Notes: a model not told the origin generated them from the letters alone. DNA of 8,638 nt from Flavobacteriales bacterium UBA7519 (GCA_002476905.1 DLND01000162.1:6626-15263), one strand, 5' to 3'; positions 1-6,711 are shown, counted from the first letter of the stretch. A program made the numbers and translations.

Positions 1-1041
1 CCAAAAGTTGGAGGAATTGTCCAATTAATTGATAAAACATTCAACACAAGCACCAATGCGTACGATTATTTCTTGAGTAATTTAAAAATGAATACAAACA
101 TTGTGAGAGCTTGCACACAACCGACTACTCCAATTGTTCCTCTGGTTGTTAATTCATCTATTTTAAGCGGTGACACAACAGGAAACTTAGTTGGAACTTT
201 AGTTAAATTTGAAAAAGCACAGTTTTCAATAGATGCTGTATACGGATACAATAATGTTATAAACACTTATGCTAATCCTGGCCTAACGACAAATAGAACC
301 ATAGAATTCTTCAAAGCAGATGGTACCGCTGATGGAACTATTATAGCACGAAACTCTGCATATTCTACTTTTGCAAATGCTTCTATTCCTTCTGGAAGTG
401 GTTCAGCCTTGGCAATATTAAGTAAATACAATAGTGATTGGCAGCTTTATATAAGAGATCAAAATGAAGTTGATTTCTCAGGCAACAGATTTGATTCTGC
501 TCCACCTAAAGGAGGAACTAGTATTACTTACAGCGGTTCTTTTATAGAAAACTTTGAGAGCTATCCTTACAGTTCTTCTCCATATTTTAATAATTTCCCA
601 GCATATGTAAATGATCCATTCTTAGGAAGCAGATATTGGGAATTGAGATCTTTTAGTGGTAATAAATATGTACAACTTAGTGCTAATGGTGCCTCAAGTA
701 GTATTAAAACTTACTTTATTGTACCAATAGATTTTACTGCGGCTAATACTTTATCCTTCAAAGTGAATGTAGGTTTCTATAACGGTGATGCATTAAAAGT
801 ATATACGACAACCAATTATACTCCACTAGGAAACATTGGTGATGCTACCCTTAATAATATCACTTCAAATTTCACTATTCCAAAAACTCCAACTTCTGGT
901 TATGGGACTTTAGTTTCGGCAGGAACTTATAATCTCCCTACATCTCTCACAGGTAATGGTTTTATTGTTTTTGAATATGACGGTGGTTCTTCTAATGGTA
1001 TTACAACAACAGTTCAATTAGATGATATTACAGTTCAATAA
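1..1041 (+). CDS. C-terminal part of a DUF5689-like / choice-of-anchor-J surface protein (5' truncated)
   Basis: The reading frame is open from base 1, so the first in-frame Met or Leu is internal and the true start lies upstream; 346 residues are visible. Residues 1 to about 165 are rich in beta strand, Gly, Ser, Thr and Asn and end in a segment (WQLYIRDQNEVDF, about 147-159) resembling the OB-fold-like repeats of DUF5689 proteins. From about 183 (ENFESY) to the end the pattern fits a choice-of-anchor-J jelly-roll domain: a Trp-containing strand, GNKYVQLSA, a VFEYDGG strand and a closing LDDITV strand. Such Bacteroidetes proteins are usually exported lipoproteins or secreted proteins; the N-terminal signal is outside the window. 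The protein ends right after the last strand, with no added type IX secretion sorting domain. Ligand or enzymatic activity cannot be told. The partial ORF is certain; the domain names are from pattern recognition. Confidence 0.7.
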   Translation, partial: PKVGGIVQLIDKTFNTSTNAYDYFLSNLKMNTNIVRACTQPTTPIVPLVVNSSILSGDTTGNLVGTLVKFEKAQFSIDAVYGYNNVINTYANPGLTTNRTIEFFKADGTADGTIIARNSAYSTFANASIPSGSGSALAILSKYNSDWQLYIRDQNEVDFSGNRFDSAPPKGGTSITYSGSFIENFESYPYSSSPYFNNFPAYVNDPFLGSRYWELRSFSGNKYVQLSANGASSSIKTYFIVPIDFTAANTLSFKVNVGFYNGDALKVYTTTNYTPLGNIGDATLNNITSNFTIPKTPTSGYGTLVSAGTYNLPTSLTGNGFIVFEYDGGSSNGITTTVQLDDITVQ

Positions 1042-1057
1042 ATAACTAATTTCTTCA

Positions 1058-1098
1058 ATAAAAAAACCGCTTTTGAAAAACAAAAGCGGTTTTTTTAT
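1058..1098 (+). terminator. Strong Rho-independent terminator after the surface-protein gene
   Basis: A perfect 18-bp inverted repeat (arms 1058-1075 and 1081-1098) surrounds a five-A loop. The core is ccgcttttg/caaaagcgg, preceded by seven A and followed by seven T. It begins 17 bases after the TAA stop at 1041. Because it has A and T tracts on both sides, it could also stop transcription arriving from the right. Confidence 0.93.
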
Positions 1099-1125
1099 CC
1101 CAGATTCCGCATTAGAAAATAAACA

Positions 1126-1138
1126 GTCCCAAAGGGAC
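1126..1138. repeat. REP-like palindrome, copy 1
   Basis: The sequence gtccc-aaa-gggac is a 5-bp stem with a 3-nt loop. It shares the TCC-nnn-GGA centre with the next two palindromes. No clear ATCTGTGTAG tag follows; the sequence after it is cgatttaatatta, so this copy is degenerate or a separate subtype. Confidence 0.6.
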
Positions 1139-1182
1139 GATTTAATATTAATAAAAAATAAAATTAATTTTTTGCAGCAGGG

Positions 1183-1210
1183 AAACTCCTTTGGAGTTTT
1201 ATCTGTGTAG
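1183..1210 (+). repeat. REP-like palindrome, copy 2, with tag
   Basis: Arms aaactcc (1183-1189) and ggagttt (1193-1199) enclose a TTT loop, and the tag atctgtgtag follows directly at 1201-1210. This is the fullest copy in the cluster and defines the forward orientation: palindrome first, then tag. Confidence 0.75.
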
Positions 1211-1231
1211 AAAAATATCCAAAACCAATCT

Positions 1232-1258
1232 GCGTTCCATAGGAACGCTATCTGTAGT
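1232..1258 (+). repeat. REP-like palindrome, copy 3, with degenerate tag
   Basis: Arms gcgttcc (1232-1238) and ggaacgc (1242-1248) enclose an ATA loop. A variant tag, atctgtagtg, follows at about 1250-1259, with two bases displaced relative to copy 2. The orientation matches copy 2. The arm sequence differs from copy 2 on both sides in a compensatory way, so base pairing is preserved although the sequence is not. Confidence 0.72.
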
Positions 1259-1304
1259 GTTTTATTTGTTATTATAGCGCACCGGGCTTAATTTCTTATT
1301 GTGT

Positions 1305-1332
1305 CTACACAGATTCTGCTCCTAAAGGAGCA
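1305..1332 (-). repeat. REP-like palindrome, copy 4, inverted
   Basis: The tag occurs here as ctacacagat (1305-1314), the exact reverse complement of the copy 2 tag. It is followed two bases later by a palindrome with arms tgctcc (1317-1322) and ggagca (1327-1332). The element therefore faces copies 2 and 3, giving the bipolar arrangement typical of paired REP elements. Confidence 0.75.
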
Positions 1333-1383
1333 ATTTTATCATTTTCGGAGGTTTAATACAACCGGCTATTGCGTAATTTGGGT

Positions 1384-1755
1384 TTATTGAGTTGGTTGTT
1401 CTGCTGTTTTCTCCACAATTGTTTCCGTCTGTTTGGAGACATTTGGTTTTTGTTCTTTTAATAATTTCTCCTCATTCTTTCCCTTATCTTCCTTCTCAGC
1501 CTTTTCTTTCTCAAGCTTTTCTTCCTGCAATTTCGCAATGGCAGCAAGGCTGTCTTTTTCACGTTTTATGGCAACAGCATTGATCTTCGCCATCACACTT
1601 TCAGACGTAGCGCCTGGGCCGAAAGAATCAACCGCTGTAGTATCATAAGTAATTTGCGGAGCTCGTTCAGAATTTTCTTTCGCAGCATACGATGACTCGT
1701 TTTTGGAGCAGGAAAATGACGCTGCAGAAAATGCAACTATAATAATACGTTTCAT
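1384..1755 (-). CDS. Small Lys/Glu-rich lipoprotein, function unknown
   Basis: I place the start at the ATG at 1753-1755 (123 residues), because the protein then opens with a compact lipoprotein signal: MKR, a hydrophobic stretch IIIVAF, and SFSC with the lipidated Cys at residue 16. An in-frame ATG at 1780-1782 would add nine polar residues before the signal and is less likely. After a Ser/Asn/Glu-rich stretch, residues about 55-102 are a highly charged helix of Lys, Glu, Ala and Leu, probably a coiled coil or extended single helix, followed by a polar tail ending EQPTQ. No enzymatic motif is visible. It lies downstream of the EEP gene on the same strand, with about 98 nt between that stop and this start, so it may be the last gene of the mutL cluster or have its own promoter. 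The product was not recognised as a named family. Confidence 0.72.
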   Translation of the reverse strand: MKRIIIVAFSAASFSCSKNESSYAAKENSERAPQITYDTTAVDSFGPGATSESVMAKINAVAIKREKDSLAAIAKLQEEKLEKEKAEKEDKGKNEEKLLKEQKPNVSKQTETIVEKTAEQPTQ

Positions 1756-1853
1756 AAGCTGTTGTTTATTTTTCAAGATCATATGTAATCGCCAATCATC
1801 ATACTTGTATATTCTTTAAATTAGTGGGATTACATAAAAACAAATATCGAAAA

Positions 1854-2834
1854 TTATTTGACACGAAATTCTGCTAGTACCGGAAAATGATCTGAAATCC
1901 TGACACTGCGGTCAACTTTATAGCTAATAGGTTCAACAGATGCCGAAGCGAAAAAATGGTCGATTTTTAAGGGGAATTTAAAGTCATGAAAGCTTGTGCC
2001 ACTGCCTCTTCCTACCTTTAGAAAAACATCCTGAAGACCTTCGGATATTTTATAATACTCATAAGAATTAGGTACAGCGTTGAAATCTCCGGCAACTATC
2101 ACAGGATAAGGAGAACCTTCTATGAAGCTCTTGATAGGAATAATTTGATTTTGATGTTTCCGGAAGGTGGGAATCAGCATATGAAGAATATTTTTAAACT
2201 TCTTCTCATTTTCATCGAGGTTATCACCAGGTTTAACCATTTGTTTTTCAATATAAAATGGTTCCATATAGACATTAACAAAGCGGATGACTTTATTATT
2301 TACCTTGATGTCGGCAAATATACAGCGACCGTTTTTTGCGTCAGTTTCTACAATATCACTTCTAAGGATTGGGAATCTGGATTGAATTTTGACAACGGGA
2401 AAACGGCGCTCAAAATATTCAAAGCCTTTCAGATTTTCAGCACTTTTGTATTCTTGAGTGAGAACTACATCCGCTTGTTGCTCATTCAGAAAACGGTAAA
2501 TATTCTCATCACCGAATTTCCCTGATTTTCCGTTGAGGGAAATGACTTTAAGATTCGGAATTTCTTTCTTTGCAGGTGTATAATTGATCCAGCGTCTTAT
2601 AGGTGTGATTAAAAAAAGCGTTAAGACAAGAAAAATTGCTGCTCTTTTTCTCCAGCTGATGATCCAAAAAATCAACAATAAGATGTGGATAATCATGAGT
2701 ATCGGAAATGCAAGTGAAAGCAGATTAAGCATCCCAAATACGTTAGGCGAAATATAAGCATTCATTATAGTCCCTAAAAGCATTAGTACTATAATGAGGT
2801 GAAAAATGCTTAATATGAAACGTACAATTCCCAT
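1854..2834 (-). CDS. Membrane-anchored endonuclease/exonuclease/phosphatase (EEP) family protein
   Basis: The protein has 326 residues. The first about 80 residues hold two to three hydrophobic helices (about 5-25, 35-59 and 65-78), which anchor the enzyme in the inner membrane. The rest is an EEP (DNase I/APE1-like) fold: ISLN near 98-101, the metal-binding QE pair at 127-128, GDFN at 249-252 with Asn256 after it, IDH at 291-293 and the C-terminal SDHFP at 314-318. All the usual metal and phosphate-contacting residues appear intact, so it is probably an active phosphodiesterase or phosphatase. Whether the substrate is nucleic acid, a lipid headgroup or a small phosphate ester cannot be told. 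Its ATG overlaps the rhomboid stop by one base (TAATG), implying coupled translation. Being next to mutL does not make it a repair nuclease, since the membrane anchor argues against that. Confidence 0.9.
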   Translation of the reverse strand: MGIVRFILSIFHLIIVLMLLGTIMNAYISPNVFGMLNLLSLAFPILMIIHILLLIFWIISWRKRAAIFLVLTLFLITPIRRWINYTPAKKEIPNLKVISLNGKSGKFGDENIYRFLNEQQADVVLTQEYKSAENLKGFEYFERRFPVVKIQSRFPILRSDIVETDAKNGRCIFADIKVNNKVIRFVNVYMEPFYIEKQMVKPGDNLDENEKKFKNILHMLIPTFRKHQNQIIPIKSFIEGSPYPVIVAGDFNAVPNSYEYYKISEGLQDVFLKVGRGSGTSFHDFKFPLKIDHFFASASVEPISYKVDRSVRISDHFPVLAEFRVK

Positions 2835-3583
2835 TATTGGATCCTGTCTCTGTTCTTTTTCCAGCTCCAGATATAGAGAAAACCGATTAGCGCACCACCA
2901 AGATGGGCAAAATGAGCGATGTTGTCTCCGCTAAACTGCCTGAATCCTAAAAATAAAGAAACAACAATAATAATCGGTGTCAGATATTTAGCTTTAATAG
3001 GAAACGGAATAAACATAAACATCAGTTTTGCATCAGGAAACAATGTGGAAAATGCTGCAATCACTCCAAAAATAGCACCTGAAGCACCAACCATAGGGGT
3101 TTTAAGAATGTTGAAAAGCTGTTGAGCAGCATCTCTTACCGCCTCGGAATTAGTACTGATTGGCATTTCTCCGGAATAACTATTATCCGCATACTTATAT
3201 ATTTCATGGATATCATAAGCCTGACTTGTCAAAAAATTAGTAATCTGGCTCACTTCATAATAATTCCAGATGTTGTACAATGCAAATCCGCCTAAACCTG
3301 AGGCAAAGTACAAAATCAGAAACTTTTTCTGTCCCAAAACCTGTTCTAATACTGGTCCGAAACTCCACAGTGTCATCATGTTAAAAGCAATATGTAGTAT
3401 GCTTCCGTGCATAAACATATGCGTAATTATCTGCCAGGATCTGAAATTTGGAGACAGTGGAAAGTAGCCTGCCAATAATGATTCTAAATCAATGTTAAGA
3501 TTTTGTAGTAAAAATGTACCTACAAAGAAGATCACATTGATGATGATAATATTCTTCGTAGCAGGTGTCAGTTGTGAAAACAT
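2834..3583 (-). CDS. Rhomboid family intramembrane serine protease
   Basis: The protein has 249 residues and about six membrane helices; rhomboids cleave transmembrane substrates inside the lipid bilayer. The catalytic Ser is Ser168 in GASGAIFG (166-173) and the partner His is His227 in AHFAHLGG (223-230). Helix 2 carries His59, His64 and Asn68, spaced like the His/His/Asn set of E. coli GlpG, whose Asn helps form the oxyanion hole. The full active site is therefore present. Between helix 3 and the Ser helix lies a roughly 55-residue polar segment (about 108-163, rich in Tyr, Asn, Ser and Gln), which would form an extended loop. The gene starts 3 nt after the mutL stop and its own stop overlaps the EEP start, so it is the middle gene of a tight operon. 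Its substrate is unknown. Confidence 0.93.
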   Translation of the reverse strand: MFSQLTPATKNIIIINVIFFVGTFLLQNLNIDLESLLAGYFPLSPNFRSWQIITHMFMHGSILHIAFNMMTLWSFGPVLEQVLGQKKFLILYFASGLGGFALYNIWNYYEVSQITNFLTSQAYDIHEIYKYADNSYSGEMPISTNSEAVRDAAQQLFNILKTPMVGASGAIFGVIAAFSTLFPDAKLMFMFIPFPIKAKYLTPIIIVVSLFLGFRQFSGDNIAHFAHLGGALIGFLYIWSWKKNRDRIQ

Positions 3584-3586
3584 AGT

Positions 3587-5356
3587 TTAAAATTTATTTT
3601 TGAGGTCATCAAACGGAACTTCCATCCAGCATTTTTTCCCGTTCACCGTATATTGCGGAAAACCAAGATCCATAAAATCTTTGACCAATTGCTCCACTTC
3701 AGTTTTATAAATGAAATCGAACTTCGATTTGGTTTTTAGTTTAACCCATTGATATTCAAAATATTTATAGAAGTCTTCTTCTGTTCTGTATTCCAGGACT
3801 TCAAATATTTTTTCTAAGAATTTGATGACTTGCGATTCTTTTAAAGCTTCCGGAACAGCTTCGATTCTGAGAACATTCTCTTGAGCCAAAGTCATTTCGA
3901 AACCGAAATCCGGCAGGTATTTTTTGATGGATTTATATTTATTTTTCTCGATTTCATTAAGATGATATTCCAATGAAAACAATAGGCTTTGTCCGGCTTT
4001 TTTAGTAGGAAGATTTTCTTGGTGCGAAGACATCAGAACTCTGTGCATCCTGCCAAGATCCAGCATATACGTTTGTCCATCTTTGTTGAGCAGCCAGTAG
4101 CCGTTTGGAAGACGGAATAGATCCTCGTCCAAGTCATCGTCTTCAAAAAGATTGATTTTGGAGGGCGCTGCCGTTGCCGTAACATCGTAAAGATCAGTAA
4201 GGTTAATGATTTCTTCGGTAGATGTTTTTTGCGTTGTAAAAGGATTAAAATCCCGATCTACATTAATGGCGGAAGGCATTGGAGAACTGTGGTTGCTTTT
4301 GCTAGGCGTTGGCGCAAAAAAAGCTTCCATTTTCGGGTCTCTTTCGAAATCCAGGCTAGGTGCAACATTGTAAATCCCTAAAGAACGTTTGATAGTGGAA
4401 CGCATCAGGGCAAAAATTAATGCTTCATCTTCAAATTTCACTTCAGTTTTCTGGGGATGTATATTGACATCGATCTTCTCCGGATCCAATTCCAGATAAA
4501 GAAAAAATGATGGAATATAACCCGGCTGTAGTAGTCCGTCAAAGGCTTCCTGAACCGCTTTGCTGAGATAAGCACTTTTGAAATATCTTCCGTTGACAAA
4601 GAAAAACTGCTCGCCTCGTACTTTTTTGGCACCTTCGGGTTTGGCGACGTAACCTTGCAGATTAACCCAGCCAAGATCTTCCTTAATTGGAATCAGAAGC
4701 GGCTGCAGTTTCCTTCCGAAAACATCTACGATGCGCTGCATCTGTCCGCCTTTTCTTAGTTTGAAAATCGGTTCGTCATTATGGAATAATTCAAACTCGA
4801 TAGATTCGTGTGCGAGTGCAACACGCTGAAATTCATCAATAATATGACGGAATTCTACATTGTCATTCTTCAGAAATTTGCGCCTTGCCGGAACATTGTA
4901 AAAAAGATTTTTGACGGAAAAGTTAGAACCTTCGACAGTCTGAACTGGCTCCTGAAACTGGAATTGTCCACCTTCGATATAAATATTGGTTCCTACAGGC
5001 GAATCTTTTTGCTTAGTCTTTAGCTCAACCTGAGCCACAGCGGCAATCGATGCCAAAGCTTCACCCCGGAAACCTTTGGTCGCAATTTTAAAAATGTCTT
5101 CCGTAGAGCGGATTTTGGATGTAGCGTGACGTTCGAAGGCAAGTCTTGCATCCGTTTCTGACATGCCAATTCCGTTATCCACCACCTGAATCAGATTTTT
5201 CCCGGCATCGCGAACGATAAGCTGGATTTTATCTGAGCCTGCATCCACGGCATTTTCCAAAAGTTCCTTCACAATAGAAGCCGGTCTTTGCACTACTTCT
5301 CCTGCAGCAATCTGATTGGCAACGTGATCCGGTAAAAGCTGAATGATATCTGACAT
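3587..5356 (-). CDS. mutL: DNA mismatch repair protein MutL
   Basis: The protein has 589 residues. In mismatch repair MutL couples MutS recognition of a mispair to strand incision. The N-terminal GHKL ATPase is complete: AAGEVV (17-22), KELLENAVDAG (30-40) with the catalytic base Glu31 and Mg-binding Asn35, DNGIG (60-64), HATSKI (77-82) and GFRGEAL (95-101). The transducer domain follows with FVNGRYFKS (253-261, Lys260 contacting ATP in the family) and IDVNIHPQKTEVKF (295-308). A polar, acidic linker runs from about 335 to 412. In the C-terminal dimerisation domain, the place of the DQHAxxE endonuclease motif is taken by LDLGRMHR (432-439), and no CPHGRP-like zinc site is present near the end; the only Cys in the protein is Cys576. 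It heads the leftward operon with the rhomboid and EEP genes. Confidence 0.97.
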   Translation of the reverse strand: MSDIIQLLPDHVANQIAAGEVVQRPASIVKELLENAVDAGSDKIQLIVRDAGKNLIQVVDNGIGMSETDARLAFERHATSKIRSTEDIFKIATKGFRGEALASIAAVAQVELKTKQKDSPVGTNIYIEGGQFQFQEPVQTVEGSNFSVKNLFYNVPARRKFLKNDNVEFRHIIDEFQRVALAHESIEFELFHNDEPIFKLRKGGQMQRIVDVFGRKLQPLLIPIKEDLGWVNLQGYVAKPEGAKKVRGEQFFFVNGRYFKSAYLSKAVQEAFDGLLQPGYIPSFFLYLELDPEKIDVNIHPQKTEVKFEDEALIFALMRSTIKRSLGIYNVAPSLDFERDPKMEAFFAPTPSKSNHSSPMPSAINVDRDFNPFTTQKTSTEEIINLTDLYDVTATAAPSKINLFEDDDLDEDLFRLPNGYWLLNKDGQTYMLDLGRMHRVLMSSHQENLPTKKAGQSLLFSLEYHLNEIEKNKYKSIKKYLPDFGFEMTLAQENVLRIEAVPEALKESQVIKFLEKIFEVLEYRTEEDFYKYFEYQWVKLKTKSKFDFIYKTEVEQLVKDFMDLGFPQYTVNGKKCWMEVPFDDLKNKF

Positions 5357-5373
5357 CTGTAGAATTGAACTTT

Positions 5374-5404
5374 CAAAAATAAGGATAACTATCGAGTAGT
5401 AAAA
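5374..5404 (-). promoter_or_regulatory. Possible Bacteroidetes-type promoter for mutL
   Basis: On the minus strand TATTTTTG (5381 down to 5374) matches the Bacteroidetes -7 consensus TAnnTTTG exactly. TTTT at 5404-5401, 19 nt upstream, is a three-of-four match to the -33 TTTG. This would put the transcript start about a dozen bases before the mutL ATG. The region is very A/T-rich, so a chance match is quite possible. Confidence 0.3.
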
Positions 5405-5503
5405 GTTAAATAATTATAAAGAACTGTGGAAAATATTGATATTTTTGACTTTCAAATAATTAGTGAAATCTTTAATATTTAAAAACAATCAGAAGAATCT
5501 CAG

Positions 5504-5546
5504 TCATTACGGAGGAATCTAATCCACTGCGTTTCCTCCGGAATGA
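5504..5546. repeat. REP-like hairpin of a second type (tcattacggaggaa core)
   Basis: Arms tcattacggaggaa (5504-5517) and ttcctccggaatga (5533-5546) pair over 14 bp with a single mismatch and enclose a 15-nt loop. The tcatt-ccggaggaatct pattern resembles short interspersed repeats I recall from Flavobacterium and Chryseobacterium intergenic regions; that is from memory and not checked. It lies between the divergent mutL and acyltransferase genes, 37 bases before the latter's ATG. It has no T tract, so it is not a standard terminator. Its core ggaggaa differs from the 1126-1332 cluster. Confidence 0.7.
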
Positions 5547-5582
5547 TAAAATTAGAATTGAAAATTTATAAAAACCATTTAA

Positions 5583-6680
5583 ATGAAAAGAGATCTATAC
5601 ATTGACTTTGCCAAAGGCGTTGCCACCATTTCCATTATTTTCATTCATACGGCGTTCTGGAGCGGACAGTTTTATATGCCCACTGAAGCCAGAGTATTTT
5701 CTCTTGTATTTGACGTGGCATTATTCTATGCACTAAGCGGAATAACATCCGGAAATAATATTGAAAAAACGCTTTATAGGTTATTGAAATTACAGATCAC
5801 TTATATGATTTTTGTGACGTTTCTTTTCTTTCTAGATTATTTTTTCAAAGTTTTTGGATTGACGTTTTTTTCCTTTGAATGGCTGAAAGATTTTTACTCT
5901 ACGTTTGGGAGCAAATATGTTCCGACCAGCATTTCGTCTGTTCCTCAATGGGATATACTCGGAAATTGGTATCTGCACGAATATTCAAATTGCGACACAT
6001 TTCCGGTAGTGATGGGTAGTTTCTGGTATTTGAAAGTCTATTATATATTGACAGTTCTAGGGGTTTTGATTCTACGCTTTTTCCCCAAACACATCGATTG
6101 GTTTATTGGGATTTGTATTGCATTGACATTGATATTCAATATATTTCCACAATACTATCCCAATGGACAAGTTGGTTACGTCGCATTCTATATGGCAGTT
6201 TTCCTAATTGCGAATAGAATGAGAGGCAAAAAAATATCTGCCAAAATGATTCCTGTTTTATATGGATTGGTGGGATTAGCGTTAGTCTGGATGTTTTGGA
6301 ATTATGGAGGCGAAATCTTCTACAAGCTAAACAAACAGAAGTTTCCACCGAAAATCCCATATATCATTTGGACCTTGTTTTCATTGGTTACATTATTTGT
6401 TTTTTATAATCGACTAAAAATCGAGAAGCCCAATTTCTTCACTAATGTTGGTCAGAATGCCATTTTCTTTTATTTTGCCCAAGGGATGAGTTCCTCTTTA
6501 GTCTATTTTCTCGTGGTTCCGATGAAGGATCTGATGCCGTGGTATCTTTTGGTTTTAATTATTTATCCGGTTAATATTCTTTTGGCAGTGGTTATATCCA
6601 AAGGTTTGAAGAAAGTGGATGATTTGGGTTGGACGGTTTTGGCATTTTTAAGAGCGAAAACAGCTTCTAAGAATCCATAA
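5583..6680 (+). CDS. Acyltransferase-3 family integral membrane protein
   Basis: The protein has 365 residues and about ten hydrophobic helices. The N-terminus fits the acyltransferase-3 (PF01757) pattern: RDLYIDFAKG (3-12) with Arg3 and Asp8, then the family His22 in IHTAFWSG. FYALSG (48-53) matches the usual FF-LSG motif, and FWYLKVYY (147-154) matches the family's FWYL-type helix start. These enzymes transfer acetyl or other acyl groups to sugars or glycans across the cytoplasmic membrane, for example in O-antigen, capsule or peptidoglycan decoration. The acceptor cannot be inferred here, because no glycan-synthesis genes are nearby. An unusually long polar loop (about 100-146, with Trp, Tyr and a lone Cys137) lies between helices. 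The gene stands alone, diverging from mutL and converging on the small gene at 6712-6945. The ATG at 5583 is preceded by an A/T-rich leader, as is normal in this phylum. Confidence 0.87.
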   Translation: MKRDLYIDFAKGVATISIIFIHTAFWSGQFYMPTEARVFSLVFDVALFYALSGITSGNNIEKTLYRLLKLQITYMIFVTFLFFLDYFFKVFGLTFFSFEWLKDFYSTFGSKYVPTSISSVPQWDILGNWYLHEYSNCDTFPVVMGSFWYLKVYYILTVLGVLILRFFPKHIDWFIGICIALTLIFNIFPQYYPNGQVGYVAFYMAVFLIANRMRGKKISAKMIPVLYGLVGLALVWMFWNYGGEIFYKLNKQKFPPKIPYIIWTLFSLVTLFVFYNRLKIEKPNFFTNVGQNAIFFYFAQGMSSSLVYFLVVPMKDLMPWYLLVLIIYPVNILLAVVISKGLKKVDDLGWTVLAFLRAKTASKNP

Positions 6681-6704
6681 AAAAAGCGCTTCTAAAAGCG
6701 CCTT
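6679..6704 (-). terminator. Terminator for the leftward small gene, overlapping the acyltransferase stop
   Basis: On the minus strand the RNA would form aaggcgct-tttaga-agcgcttt: eight pairs including one G-U, with arms 6697-6704 and 6683-6690 and a 6-nt loop, followed by a seven-T run (6685-6679). It begins eight bases after the stop of the leftward gene. On the plus strand the same hairpin has an A-C mismatch and lacks a good T tract, so it favours leftward transcription. The T-run complement includes two bases of the acyltransferase TAA. Confidence 0.8.
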
Positions 6705-6711
6705 ATAAATC

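Larger units (their letters stand above)
1099..1383. other. Gene-free stretch filled with REP-like palindromes
   Basis: No credible ORF is present. The stretch separates the rightward surface-protein gene from the 3' end of the leftward mutL cluster, so it is a convergent intergenic region. It contains four short palindromes (1126-1138, 1183-1199, 1232-1248, 1317-1332) and three copies of an ATCTGTGTAG-like tag. There are also fragments such as gcaccgggctt near 1278-1290 that look like half of a further palindrome. The rest is A/T-rich and shows nothing else I can support. Confidence 0.8.
5357..5582. other. Divergent intergenic region between mutL and the acyltransferase gene
   Basis: These 226 bases are very A/T-rich and contain no credible ORF. 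They must hold the promoters of both divergent genes. Visible elements are the possible mutL promoter at 5374-5404, a TATTTTTG at 5440-5447 that resembles a plus-strand -7 box without a good -33 partner, and the REP-like hairpin at 5504-5546. Confidence 0.75.

Noticed and set aside
1783..1835. An 8-bp inverted repeat atgtaatc/gattacat between the lipoprotein and EEP genes
   Set aside because: The loop is 37 nt with no T tract and the arms are A/T-rich; not convincing as a terminator or operator.
2145..2525. A 126-codon plus-strand ORF inside the EEP gene
   Set aside because: It lies entirely antisense to a gene with intact catalytic motifs, and its translation shows no domain or signal features.
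5440..5447. TATTTTTG on the plus strand as the -7 box of an acyltransferase promoter
   Set aside because: The box matches TAnnTTTG, but no TTTG-like -33 element lies 19-21 bases upstream, and such A/T-rich matches are expected by chance here.
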